A DNA stretch of 64,000 nt from Parabacteroides johnsonii DSM 18315 (lineage in GTDB: Bacteria > Bacteroidota > Bacteroidia > Bacteroidales > Tannerellaceae): assembly GCF_025151045.1 (NCBI RefSeq), contig NZ_CP102285.1:3906001-3970000 (forward strand). The letters are read 5' to 3'. Below, piece by piece: positions 8,309 through 18,200 of the stretch. A model generated the notes under the pieces. The model did no database searches and had not been told where the DNA came from. It was given only the letters and a program-made list of their open reading frames with translations. The position numbers were made by a program, and so were the translations under genes. Within the stretch, counting starts at the first letter, position 1. Every line of letters begins with the position of its first letter.

Positions 8309-9094
8309 TCAGTCTGCTTTCCTTGTCATCACAATCCCCTCCGTCGAAAGGCTTGGGTTGCCTTTGTAGCTCAACTTGGCGAGTCCGGCAGCTTCCAAAT
8401 TCAGAGATTGGCTTGCGTATACTTGGAATATTCCGAAACCAGCTACTTCACAAGATACATTCCTGGCTTTCAGGTCGTATGCTTTGATTGTCCCTTTTCC
8501 GGCAATCTCGATTGAAACCTTTTGGGCTGTGCCTCCCAGCTCATATCTTCCTGATCCGGCGACCTCGCTATGCAAGGTTCCTACATTCAGTGCTTTTCCT
8601 TTGATGGAGGAACTTCCGGCTATGCTTGTAGAAAGTCGGTCTACTAAAACCGAGTCGTTCAGATTGATTTTTCCCGATCCAGCTACTGATATATCCAGCT
8701 TTTCCGCTGTGAAAAGACCGTCCAGATTGACCTCGGCCTTACCGGCAAGGTCGATTTCTTTCATTTTGGGGGAGCTTGCATGGATCGTAAATTCAGATGG
8801 CCAAATGAACTTATCTTTATAGGTGTCTTTGAGCTTGATGACTAATGTCTTGCCCGATACATATATATTCAGCATATCATATATGTTGAGGTCTGTCGTG
8901 ACCAAGAGAGTGGATGTTTCTTCTGATTGGTTATAATAGATCTTCCCGGTTGGGCAGGCGATAGACAACTCTTCGTACTCTTCGACGGGTACACTCCTCT
9001 CTTCCACTTTTCCGTCTCCTTTGATGATACGGGAACAACCCGACATCACGATAAGGATGCAGGAGAGTGCTAATAAAGATAATTTCATTTTCAT
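8309..9094 (-). CDS. DUF2807 (GIN domain) lipoprotein
   Basis: This 261-residue envelope protein begins with a lipoprotein signal (lipobox MSGC, Cys20) and continues into a right-handed beta-helix-like DUF2807 domain (putative auto-transporter adhesin head, GIN domain). Short repeats of the form SVAGSGKI and EVAGSGRY recur about every 19-20 residues. It is the last of three tandem paralogues on the minus strand and lies 2 bp after the middle one. DUF2807 proteins are widespread in Bacteroidota and their role is unknown. It is the only one of the three with a clear lipobox. Confidence 0.85.
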   Translation of the reverse strand: MKMKLSLLALSCILIVMSGCSRIIKGDGKVEERSVPVEEYEELSIACPTGKIYYNQSEETSTLLVTTDLNIYDMLNIYVSGKTLVIKLKDTYKDKFIWPSEFTIHASSPKMKEIDLAGKAEVNLDGLFTAEKLDISVAGSGKINLNDSVLVDRLSTSIAGSSSIKGKALNVGTLHSEVAGSGRYELGGTAQKVSIEIAGKGTIKAYDLKARNVSCEVAGFGIFQVYASQSLNLEAAGLAKLSYKGNPSLSTEGIVMTRKAD

Positions 9095-9096
9095 AT

Positions 9097-9882
9097 TTAT
9101 TTTACTTCTTCAACGGTCCCTTTGCCGATGACTTTCTGTTGTACGGCTGTCGGACCTTTATAGCGGATATTCCCTTTTCCTACGATTGTTGCTTTCAGGT
9201 TGTTGGTCGGATGGATCTGGGCGGAACCTTTACCTGTGATTTTACAGTTCACTTCGGGCACTGCTATCCCGAAAGCCATGATTTCACCATCAGTCGTGAT
9301 GTTATAGTCTGCTTCTTCGGCGTTTCCTGCTTTCAGGTTGATCGTGCCGGAGCCGTTAATGCTGCATTCCAGCTTGTCGGTTTTTAGTTCATTCACGACC
9401 ATATTGGCACTACCGGACACGTTCAGATCGAGCTTGCCGACTTCGACTTTCTGCTTTAGTTGGACGAGACAGTTGGAGTTTGCGTTGATTTTCAACTCGT
9501 CACCTGTCAATGGGCTGTTGGCCATGAAATTCGCATTGCCGGAAGCTTTTACTTCTTTCAGCCATTTGGAGTTGGTCTTGACGATGAATTTGGTGAAATG
9601 ATCGACTTTTGCCCCCTTGAATCCGACGGTAAGAACACGGTCTTTGATGTCGATGTCCACGTACGGGTGCAGGTTTTCATCTACGGTTATTTCGATATGC
9701 GGAGTAGACTCCGACTGCTCGTAGTTGAAGTCGATCACCCCGTCGAACTTGATGGCATTGAAGTCGTCGATCGTTATTTTCTTGGTTGAGAGCTTTCCGT
9801 TTCCTTTTACATGGTCCGCTGCCTGGGCAGAGAAAAACATTCCTATCAGGAAAACGATCATTAGTAAACCTTTTGTTTTCAT
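9097..9882 (-). CDS. DUF2807 (GIN domain) secreted protein
   Basis: This is the middle of three tandem paralogues (261 residues). It has an N-terminal signal peptide (cleavage near AQA, about residue 21), then GNGKLSTKKITIDDFNAI, the usual opening of DUF2807, and beta-helix repeats (NVSGSANMVV, SINGSGTINL, KITGKGSAQI). It probably lies on the outside of the inner membrane or in the periplasm. It is co-directional with both neighbours, 79 bp after the first copy and 2 bp before the third. Function unknown. Confidence 0.85.
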   Translation of the reverse strand: MKTKGLLMIVFLIGMFFSAQAADHVKGNGKLSTKKITIDDFNAIKFDGVIDFNYEQSESTPHIEITVDENLHPYVDIDIKDRVLTVGFKGAKVDHFTKFIVKTNSKWLKEVKASGNANFMANSPLTGDELKINANSNCLVQLKQKVEVGKLDLNVSGSANMVVNELKTDKLECSINGSGTINLKAGNAEEADYNITTDGEIMAFGIAVPEVNCKITGKGSAQIHPTNNLKATIVGKGNIRYKGPTAVQQKVIGKGTVEEVK

Positions 9883-9961
9883 GTCTGTCTTCTTTATGTT
9901 ATACTTATAGACGTGTTTGTCGCACTTAGGTTACAAATGTAGGATGAATTTTATAGAAATG

Positions 9962-10771
9962 CTAATTCTTTTTGATCGAACCTCCGCCTACGACGCTTTT
10001 ACTGAGCTCCGGGTTTCCTTCATATCGTATGTGGCCACCACCGGCTATACTGGCATCCAATTGTTCGGATGCGTGTACTTCAATATCGCCACCACCGGCT
10101 ACGCTACATTCCGCTTTCCGAAGGACACATTCGAAAGCACTGATGTCCCCGCCGCCGGCTACGCTCAGATCCCCTCTTTCGGCCTCTCCTTTGAGGAGGA
10201 TGGAACCGCTGCCAGCCACGCTGCAATCCAGGTTGTCTACTTTCAGTTTGGTTGCGTTGATGTCTCCTGATCCTGCCACGCTGAAGTTGATTTTGCGTGC
10301 TTCCAGCTGCTTATCGAAGTTTATTGTGCTGCTTCCGGCAATACTGATATCCAGTTTATCACCTTTAAGAGGACTTTTGGCGACAAACTCTCCACCTCCT
10401 ATTGCGTTTATCTCTTTCAGTTCACGGGAGTTGGTTTTTATCTCGCATACGGTCGGTTGGAGATTGAGCCCGTATGATCTTCCGTTCAAGACTTTCTTTT
10501 CGTCTTTGGGTTGTATGATCAATTTCTTACCCTTTACTTTTATGTTGAGGTGGGGCAGTATGTTTTCGTCTATCGTTATCTTAAAGGAAGGAGATGCATT
10601 GGATTGTTCATATTCGATGTTTACTTTTCCCACATATGAGATTTCATCATAATCGGATATGGAAATTTCTTTTGTGATAATGTTTCCGTTTCCTTTTATT
10701 GTATTCTGGGCAAATCCGTTCGTTGCCAGTAACCAGATACAAACCATAAAGAAAAATGCTTTTGTTTTCAT
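9962..10771 (-). CDS. DUF2807 (GIN domain) secreted protein
   Basis: This first gene of the three-gene array encodes 269 residues with a signal peptide (to about residue 21, FAQ). The body shows the clearest internal periodicity of the three: SIAGSSTI, SVAGSGDI, SVAGSGSI, SVAGGGDI twice and SIAGGGHI, about 19-20 residues apart. This fits a regular beta-solenoid in which each turn ends in a Gly-rich corner. Other parts align with the two paralogues downstream. No function is known for the family. Confidence 0.85.
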   Translation of the reverse strand: MKTKAFFFMVCIWLLATNGFAQNTIKGNGNIITKEISISDYDEISYVGKVNIEYEQSNASPSFKITIDENILPHLNIKVKGKKLIIQPKDEKKVLNGRSYGLNLQPTVCEIKTNSRELKEINAIGGGEFVAKSPLKGDKLDISIAGSSTINFDKQLEARKINFSVAGSGDINATKLKVDNLDCSVAGSGSILLKGEAERGDLSVAGGGDISAFECVLRKAECSVAGGGDIEVHASEQLDASIAGGGHIRYEGNPELSKSVVGGGSIKKN

Positions 10772-10900
10772 GTCTTGTTATATTTTCGTTTGTTTTCTTT
10801 TATAGACGAGCAGGGACATATTACGGTTGCATATTTTCTTTACTTTTTTAGGAATTAGTTTTTCTTATATGCTTTACAACACAAATTAGCATTTTAACTA

Positions 10901-10930
10901 TTGACAAATTGGGAAAAGCCCGTATCTTTG
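10901..10930 (+). promoter_or_regulatory. promoter of candidate small RNA, copy 1
   Basis: TTG (10901-10903), 19 bases, TATCTTTG (10923-10930) is a full match to the Bacteroidota consensus. Confidence 0.75.
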
Positions 10931-11014
10931 CATCGTGGTTTTTTCATAATAGTATTAGATTTAAGGTTAACAAAGTTGGTTAGGGGTTGTCGTGAGACAG
11001 CCTTTAATTGTTTA
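10931..11014 (+). ncRNA. candidate small RNA, copy 1
   Basis: From 10922 to 11015 the sequence is identical, but for one base, to 22460-22553. Each copy has a consensus promoter, a body of about 50 bases without a long reading frame, and the hairpin GGTTGTC-GTGA-GACAGCC (10985-11002) with a GNRA-type loop followed by TTTAATTGTTT. This is the build of an independently transcribed small RNA of about 75-85 nt. The 3' end touches the stop codon of the convergent DUF6807 gene. No Rfam family is assigned here. Confidence 0.6.
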
Positions 11015-11971
11015 TAGGGGTTTCTGTGGTGCAGGAACCTTTTCTATTTCCTGATTGGAAAGATAACCTCCGTCCTTTATCATAATTTGGTGGGTAAAAG
11101 TGATGGAATCCCCCTCTTTTAGCAGGATTTGAACTTTTTCCGCTTGTTTATCGAAACACTGTCCTCCTAAGTTATTAATCGCAAACAGGCCGTATCCACG
11201 TGCATGCGACCAACCCGGATAATTGGGATTTTCAGGATGGTCTATGAGAGCTATCGATATTTTCTCGTCTTTTATTTTCCCGTTTAAAACAACCCAAGCC
11301 GAACGTTTTCCCCAAACATCGTCACCGGTGTCTCCTTCTTTATTTTGATAGATCCCGGAAATGTCGGCTTCAAGATTTCGGTCTAAACGCATACCGAGTA
11401 AGCCTTCTTTATTTTCCGTAATGAAAATAGAATCTTTGAAAGCAGTCAGTGTAGTGGTTCGCTGAATACCTCTTTCGTGTGGCTTACCGGTGAATGCGTA
11501 GGTGGTTTTTTCTTTTAGTAGAATATATCCATCGTGGTTTGTCCAATCTGCTTCAACTGTAAATTTGTTTTCTTTCTCGTTTATATTCTTGATGCCGGCA
11601 AACCGGATAATGCCGTACTGTTCTTTTTTATCATAGGGAATGCGATTCGAATTATTCCAGAAATCCAATCCATTGATATCTCCGAAGCTAAACCATAACC
11701 CCATCTGGTGGGGATGGTCTGTCTGTTCATCGGCTTTCGGGCGGGCGGGATAGCCGCGAGTGATTTCGGTACCGGATGCAGTATAGATAGGATAAAGGAC
11801 TTGTTTATATAAAGTGTCGGAGTAAAGAAATTCTGTAAAGAGAACTTGGTCTATGTATATGCTTATTTTTTGTGAATCGGGCTTCTCTATAAAATGTATG
11901 TGTGAATCCTGACCTATTACATAACTGCAATAGGATAGAGAGAAGAGGATAAGTAGAATCAGTTTGTTCAT
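11012..11971 (-). CDS. DUF6807 (PmoA-like) family secreted protein
   Basis: This 319-residue exported protein has a signal peptide of about 20 residues. The body carries HPHQMGLWFSFGDINGLDFW and SWVVLNG/IALIDHPENPNYPGWSHARGYGLF-type motifs spread over residues 85-265; these are typical of the DUF6807 family that pipelines often call PmoA or methane oxygenase. That name is misleading, since there is no relation to particulate methane monooxygenase function. Family members sit beside Gfo/Idh/MocA oxidoreductases in sugar-utilisation loci, as here. It is the last gene of the first ECF-controlled SusC/SusD locus, after a hairpin at 12016-12047. The enzymatic role is unproven. Confidence 0.8.
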   Translation of the reverse strand: MNKLILLILFSLSYCSYVIGQDSHIHFIEKPDSQKISIYIDQVLFTEFLYSDTLYKQVLYPIYTASGTEITRGYPARPKADEQTDHPHQMGLWFSFGDINGLDFWNNSNRIPYDKKEQYGIIRFAGIKNINEKENKFTVEADWTNHDGYILLKEKTTYAFTGKPHERGIQRTTTLTAFKDSIFITENKEGLLGMRLDRNLEADISGIYQNKEGDTGDDVWGKRSAWVVLNGKIKDEKISIALIDHPENPNYPGWSHARGYGLFAINNLGGQCFDKQAEKVQILLKEGDSITFTHQIMIKDGGYLSNQEIEKVPAPQKPL

Positions 11972-12015
11972 GGAGTAAAAGGAATCAAAATGGGTTAAAA
12001 GGAAGAACCAAAATT

Positions 12016-12047
12016 GCCCTGTCCCGCGTGTGACACGGGGACAGGGC
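12016..12047 (-). terminator. strong hairpin between oxidoreductase and DUF6807 genes
   Basis: GCCCTGTCCC (12016-12025) pairs perfectly with GGGACAGGGC (12038-12047), and the loop itself can fold (CGTGT/ACACG). On the minus strand it is followed only by AATTTTGG, so it may be a partial terminator or an mRNA-stabilising hairpin. Confidence 0.6.
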
Positions 12048-12070
12048 AGTTTGACATCTTCTTTGAATAT

Positions 12071-13459
12071 TTATAAGATACGTTTATACAGCTTCTTTTC
12101 CTGTGGTTGGATCGAAGTTAAGTCCGCGATTTTTACAGGTTGTCCGGATGCTATGCTGTTGCGGGCTGCAATTCCGACCAGGCAAGCCAAAGCACCGTCT
12201 CGGGTGTTTGCACACTGTTGGAACGGATCGTCAATATTAGGCAAGAATATCTGATCTTTTAATAATGCATCCCCGCCGCCATGTCCGGATGTCCCGAACG
12301 GAATCTGGATATATTGCCGCTTATTGAAATTCTTGAATAAAACGATTTCGTCATAATTGGCATCCGATGTCGGTCTGGATTCCTGGATCCAAGCTTCCAT
12401 GCGGCCTTTTGTTCCGTTGAACGCAATCCGGTAACCTTCGTATGGAGAATAGGTTGTCAATGAATAGGCTACTTGTACACCATTTTTATATTTGATTGTT
12501 GCCGCCATCTTGTCGAAGATGCTTACATCCTTTTTGAACACACAACCGTCGCGCAGATAACCGTCGTATTTTTCATTGGCCACATACAATTCCATGTAGT
12601 TCTTGTTTTTGGTGATGTCAAAGAAGAATTTGCATTTGTCGGTATGAGGGCATGTACGGCAATTTTCTGCCCGTATGGTTCCATTTTTCCCATAATGGTT
12701 GAGATCTCCAAGCGCATACACACTCTCGGGATCACTGTCGATCCACCAGTTTAGGAGGTCGAAATGATGGCTGGCTTTGTGTACCCATAACGAACCGCTG
12801 CATTCAACAAGTCTGTGCCAGCGGCGGAAATAGTCGGCTCCGTGTGAAGTGTCCAAGTACCAGTGGAAGTCGACGGAAGTGATATCACCGATTTCTCCGG
12901 CACGAAGCAGTTCCCATATTTTTGCCCGGTGAGGGGAATAACGGTAGTTGAACGTGACCCGGCATGTCTTCCCCGTCCGCTTTTCAGCATCCAGAATCGC
13001 CTGGATTTTCTTTTCATCGGTCGTCATCGGCTTTTCTGTGATAATATCGGCTCCCAACTCCATTCCCCGGATAATGAATTGGTGGTGTGTGCTGTCCATT
13101 GTCGTGACAATCAATACATCCGGCTTTGTCTCGTTCATCATTTTCTCAAAGTCGGTATATGTCGGACAGGAAGTGCCGATGATGCGTTTGCCAGTTTCAA
13201 CACGTCCTTCGTTTTTATCACAAAGGCCTACGAATTCAAGATAATCAGGATAACTTTTCAGAATGTCCCTTCCCCACATAGATGTCCCTCGGCCTCCTGT
13301 CCCGACGAGTGCGATCCGAAGCTTTTTACCTGTCGGTGTTGCAATACCGGCAGCTTCTGCTTTTATGTCAGATAAGGGATTGAGCAAGGCCGTTCCGGCA
13401 ATCGCTCCTGTTGTTGCAAGAAAATGTCTTCTTGACATTTGGTTTGTTGTGTTATGCAT
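12071..13459 (-). CDS. Tat-exported Gfo/Idh/MocA family oxidoreductase
   Basis: This NAD(P)-dependent sugar or inositol dehydrogenase-type enzyme has 462 residues. The N-terminus carries a twin-arginine signal (SRRHFLATTG), which implies export in folded, cofactor-loaded form. The Rossmann motif VGTGGRGT is at about 51-58 and the family's EKPMTTD motif at about 142-148. The C-terminal substrate domain includes a cysteine cluster (CRTCPHTDKCKFF, about 262-274) seen in exported members. It is 27 bp downstream of susD in the ECF-controlled operon. Exported Gfo/Idh/MocA enzymes can oxidise glycosides at C3 in alternative glycan breakdown; that this one does so is inference from context. Confidence 0.88.
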   Translation of the reverse strand: MHNTTNQMSRRHFLATTGAIAGTALLNPLSDIKAEAAGIATPTGKKLRIALVGTGGRGTSMWGRDILKSYPDYLEFVGLCDKNEGRVETGKRIIGTSCPTYTDFEKMMNETKPDVLIVTTMDSTHHQFIIRGMELGADIITEKPMTTDEKKIQAILDAEKRTGKTCRVTFNYRYSPHRAKIWELLRAGEIGDITSVDFHWYLDTSHGADYFRRWHRLVECSGSLWVHKASHHFDLLNWWIDSDPESVYALGDLNHYGKNGTIRAENCRTCPHTDKCKFFFDITKNKNYMELYVANEKYDGYLRDGCVFKKDVSIFDKMAATIKYKNGVQVAYSLTTYSPYEGYRIAFNGTKGRMEAWIQESRPTSDANYDEIVLFKNFNKRQYIQIPFGTSGHGGGDALLKDQIFLPNIDDPFQQCANTRDGALACLVGIAARNSIASGQPVKIADLTSIQPQEKKLYKRIL

Positions 13460-13485
13460 AGTAAATGATATTAAGTGTTTTAAAA

Positions 13486-15213
13486 TTATTTATCATATTC
13501 CGGTAGCTGGTGGAATTCGTCTTTATTCGTGACGACATCCACTTCATTCTGAGGAATCGGACGGGTGACATGATAGGCCTTCATTTTATCTTTGACATCT
13601 GGATTGTATTTCAATGCGCGTTCCAGCAATTTGCCGGTGCGTTTCAATGTGTACCACCTGAAACCTTCCATACTTAATTCGCGCATATACTCATCAAGGA
13701 TAAAATCGAGCGTAATCATATCGGGTGTGACTTTCAATGCCTCTTCGTGCCCTTCGGTCAATGCCCTTTTCCGCAATTCCGTAATGACTTTAGCAGCTTC
13801 CTCTTTTTGTCCCATATACATGTATAGCTCTGCTTGGGACAAATATACTTCACCTAAACGAAACCAGATAAAATCTTTGTGACCTTTTTCATCTTTTGCA
13901 AATTCTCGGGATGAATCCAATAGTTTCAGATTGGTATGGTAGCAGGAGCGTCCGTTCATCGTAGGCTCCCCTGTTTGTAGATTGTACATGTGGTTCAATC
14001 CTTCAACAAACAGTTCATGCCCTAATGGATGAGTCTCCCCTCTCCGTCGTCCGGCTGCTACTTCTTCGTCTGTCACAGAGCGGAAATGGCGGATTAGGAC
14101 TGTGTCGGAGTAAACAGGCTTTTGATTCCAATCTGTCGGGATCCAGCACCAGTATTCTTGTAATGAGCCATAAAGACGCTTATCGTATTCGTTGAAATTT
14201 TGAATCATAAATAAGGATGGCATAGTCCAGCGATATTCTCGCCCATAATATAGGGAATGGCTCCATAAGGTTGTGATTGCTTTGTTGTCGACAGCAGATT
14301 TGTTGTACCAACCGACACCGTAGCGGTGAAGTCCGTTTTCACCTCCGCCATTATAGGTTTTGTCAGTCGAATATTGTACAGACCAGATAATTTCGTCATT
14401 AACCTGATTGTCAACATCGAATATCTGTGTATAATCGTCCAGCAATCTGTAATTATAGTCAGACCGCAACGATTTTGTCAAAGCAAGAGCATCTGTGTAG
14501 CAACGCTCTTTTGTGTATCCGGCAGCAGAAATCACATCGTCCGGATAACCGGCCAGCGACATCAATACTTTCATTAAGATGAATTTGCGTATTCCTTCAT
14601 TCATGCGTCCCCATTGGCTGTTTTGTGGCAGCTTCAATCCGGTAGCGGCAATGTTGAGATCTTCCAGCATTTGTTTGTAGAAAGTTGCAACGCCGGGTTG
14701 ATATCCAATTGTTTTGACACCGGCAGTACTTTCTGTCGTGAAATGTGCTCCATCTCCATAGGTTTCCGTGATGATCCAGAAATAAAAAGCGCGTAGTGCG
14801 TGTGCTTCTGCACGAAGTTCAGCCCGTCTGCTTTCATCTTTGATCTCTGCTGTTTCAATGATCTCGGTTGCCAGGTTCGCAACATTGAGAGAATTATACA
14901 ATTGTTTCCAGAAATCTCGGTTCCAGCCATTGTTTATCATCTGGGTATCGAAATATTCTCCGAAATAACGCCAGTCATTTCCATTTACGGCAACTAACTG
15001 CTCATCTGCTCCCATCGAGCCGAACAGGTAAAGTCTTTCGAGGAAATCGCGGTGCGTATTATATAAACTCAGAACCAACCGTTCACAACCTTCTTCCGTT
15101 TCCGAATAGTTGGTGGTGATATTTCCTTTTGGGTCTTCGGAAAGAAAATCGGAACAGGAACATAGGCTGCCTGCATATAATGCGATTATAAAGGTCCAAT
15201 ATTTTAGTTTCAT
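13486..15213 (-). CDS. SusD/RagB family nutrient-binding outer-membrane lipoprotein
   Basis: This surface lipoprotein forms the lid of the SusC transporter and binds the ligand. The 575-residue product has a lipobox LCSC (Cys20) followed by the classic SDFLSEDPKG opening and a TPR-like helical body; a late stretch near 490-545 includes the conserved EYMRELSMEGFRWYTLKR motif. It begins 13 bp after the susC stop, so the pair is translated from one mRNA. Confidence 0.93.
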   Translation of the reverse strand: MKLKYWTFIIALYAGSLCSCSDFLSEDPKGNITTNYSETEEGCERLVLSLYNTHRDFLERLYLFGSMGADEQLVAVNGNDWRYFGEYFDTQMINNGWNRDFWKQLYNSLNVANLATEIIETAEIKDESRRAELRAEAHALRAFYFWIITETYGDGAHFTTESTAGVKTIGYQPGVATFYKQMLEDLNIAATGLKLPQNSQWGRMNEGIRKFILMKVLMSLAGYPDDVISAAGYTKERCYTDALALTKSLRSDYNYRLLDDYTQIFDVDNQVNDEIIWSVQYSTDKTYNGGGENGLHRYGVGWYNKSAVDNKAITTLWSHSLYYGREYRWTMPSLFMIQNFNEYDKRLYGSLQEYWCWIPTDWNQKPVYSDTVLIRHFRSVTDEEVAAGRRRGETHPLGHELFVEGLNHMYNLQTGEPTMNGRSCYHTNLKLLDSSREFAKDEKGHKDFIWFRLGEVYLSQAELYMYMGQKEEAAKVITELRKRALTEGHEEALKVTPDMITLDFILDEYMRELSMEGFRWYTLKRTGKLLERALKYNPDVKDKMKAYHVTRPIPQNEVDVVTNKDEFHQLPEYDK

Positions 15214-15226
15214 AATTTATTACAGT

Positions 15227-18200
15227 TTAAAAGTCAATATTTATTCCCATTGTATAAGTTGTCGGAATATTATAGTCAAAATCGGGAGCTTCCGGGCTTA
15301 CGTCATTTTTACATGCTTTATAGATATATCCGAGATTCCGGACTTGCGCATAAAGCCGTGCACGTAAAATCTTCCAGTTTTTCGGCATTATTTTGCTGAA
15401 ATCATACCCCAGTGTTATATCTTGGATTTTGATGTAATCTCCCTTCATGTAGCCACCTGTACCGGCAAATGGATCATATCCGCTTAGTTTATCTGCACGG
15501 GTATATTCGTTTGTCGGATTGTCGGGTGTCCAGTATTTGAAGTTGGACGGCATCCATCGCAGTCCGTCACGTGTGATTAAGCTGGCATAGGTATTAGGAT
15601 GGATCAGGCTTCCGAAATTCATGTTCAGATTGATGGATGCATCAAAAGCACCGAAACGGAATGAGTTCAGTAAAGATGCAATGATTTTTGGATCTTTCTG
15701 TCCTAATATTACTTTGTCCAGCTCTCCGATCGAACCGTCATTATTTTGATCTTTAACTTTGATGTCTCCAGGGATAGCACCATATTTCTGTGCTTCCTTT
15801 TCTTCGCCTAACTGCCATACTCCTATCATCTCATAGTTGTAATGTACTTGCAAAGGTTTGCCTATAAACCATGAATTGTTGCGAATGTCGCCACCTCCCA
15901 GCAGTTCCGTGATTTTATTCCAATTGCGGGCAAAAGTTACAGTTGTTTCCCAAGAGAATGATTTAGTCTTCAACGTATTTGCTTGGATATTTAGTTCGAT
16001 ACCTTTATTTTCGGTTTTACCGATATTCTGCCAAACCTTGGAGAAGCCGGTGAAAAATGGCAACGTACGTTCCATTAGCAAATCACTTGTTTTGGTGATA
16101 TAACCCTCAATGTAACCGGATATACGATTGTTCCACAAGCCGAAATCCACTCCGAAGTTTGCCGTACGCGAAATTTCCCATCCTAAATCTTTATTTGGAA
16201 TCATAGAAGGCCGATAAGCGAAAAATTTGTTTCCGGCATCCTCTCCAAACAGGTAATCATATTTGCTTAATCCGGCAATCGTCTGGTAAGGATCGATGGC
16301 AGAGTTTCCTACAGCTCCGTAGGAGGCTCTTAATTTCAGAGAATTAAGCCATTCTCTTTTTCCGAAGAACTCTTCTTCCGAGATACGCCAGGCAACACCT
16401 CCCGATGGGAAAAAGGCCCATTGGTTCCCTGCTGCCAACCGGGATGAACCATCTGTACGCATAGCGATGTTGGCATAGTACTTGCCTTGATAATCCCAAC
16501 GTGCACGTGCCAGGAAAGATGCCAAAGTCCAATGTTGGTATGAACTTCCGATTTGCAGGTTTTCAGCGGCAGTCCCCAAGTTGTGAAACGATGTCGAAGC
16601 CACCGGCTGGTTTTCGCCACTCATGTCTCCTGTCTCTTTCGTATATCCGGTTGCTTCAAAGACTCCGTCCAGAACAAGATGATGCTTACCGAAGTTCTTA
16701 TCGTAGGAAATGATATCGTTGAAAGTATATTCCACTTCATTCTGATATTTTTTCCCGGCGAGAGGTACTGTGCCTTTCCGCTCATATGAATTTTCTCCAA
16801 AGAAATAACCATTCTTTCGGTCAATGATGTTATAGGAGATATTCGCCCTGTTATTCAAATATTTTGAAAAACGGATATTGATATAACCGGTGAGGTATGC
16901 CGCGTTTTTAATAAATTCATTCGTATAGTTGTCTTTGCCATAATTGGCTAATACGTTATAGCCGGATGTATTCTGTGGTGCCGGATAATAATTCAGGCTT
17001 CCGTCCTCGTTGTAAGGTTTTGCGAGTGGAGTCATGTATTGCAGCTTTTCCTCGAATTTCGTCATACCCTGGCTATTATTTCTTTGTAAGCGGGCGGATA
17101 ATCCGACTGACACGTATTTATTGATTTCATGGTCGAGATTCAATGTGATATTATATTTGTCTTTGAAATTTATTTTGGAATAACCCTCATCTTTGGTATA
17201 GTTTAATCCAAGATGTAATTTGGTTGTTTTATTTCCGGCACTGAGACCAATATAATGACTTTGTGTCTGACCGTTTCGATACAACAAATCGATCCAGTCT
17301 GTAAAATCGCGGCTTTTGATGACTGCTAATTCGGCCGGTTCGAATACATCTTCGTCTGCAAATGGCTGATCCCATCCGTTTCTGTACCTATAACCGTCGC
17401 GGCGGAACTGAATATATTCGTCTCCGCTTTGCATTTTTACTAAATTAGGTACGCTGATACCGATGTAACCGCTATACGAAATACGGGTTTGCTGCTCTTT
17501 CGCTTTCTTCGTCGTGATCAGAATTACCCCGTTTGCCCCTCTCGAACCGTATATGGCTGTACTGGCTGCATCTTTTAATACTTCTATCGACTCTATGTCA
17601 TTGGTGTTAACAGCTTCCATACGTCCGGGGACTCCGTCTACGATAACCAGCGGATCATTACTCGCATTCAGTGAACGATTGCCACGGATACGGATAGAAC
17701 CGGATTCGTCAACTTTGGAGGAAGATGTGATGTTCATACCGGCAACTTTTCCTTGTAGGATATCAGTAATATCGGTCGAGGCAATCGCCGAAATCTTATC
17801 TCCTTTTACACTGGAGACAGCACCTGTCAAATCGGATTTTTTCATTGTCCCGTATCCGATTACAACGATTTCATCTAAGTTTTCGGAGTCTTCGGCCAAG
17901 GTGATGTTAAATATATTTTTTTTGCCGACTTTGATCTCTTGTGACAAATATCCGATATAGGATACCGTAAGGATAGAGTTCTCCGGAACTTCTAATGTAA
18001 ATCGACCTTCGTGGTCGGAAATATTACCGATGGTAGAACCTTTGACGACGACATTTGCTCCTATTATGGGCTCTCCGTGTTCATCTTTAATGACACCGGA
18101 TATTTTTTTGTTTTGTTGAGGTAACCCGGTTCCTGCTGATTGGTTTAATACCTCTTTTTTAACAATAATGATATGATTTCCTTTTAGTTCAAAACCAAGA

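Noticed and set aside
11012..11971. Particulate methane monooxygenase subunit A
   Set aside because: The PmoA label attached to this family is a naming artefact; the protein is a soluble exported DUF6807 member with no membrane helices or PmoB/PmoC partners.
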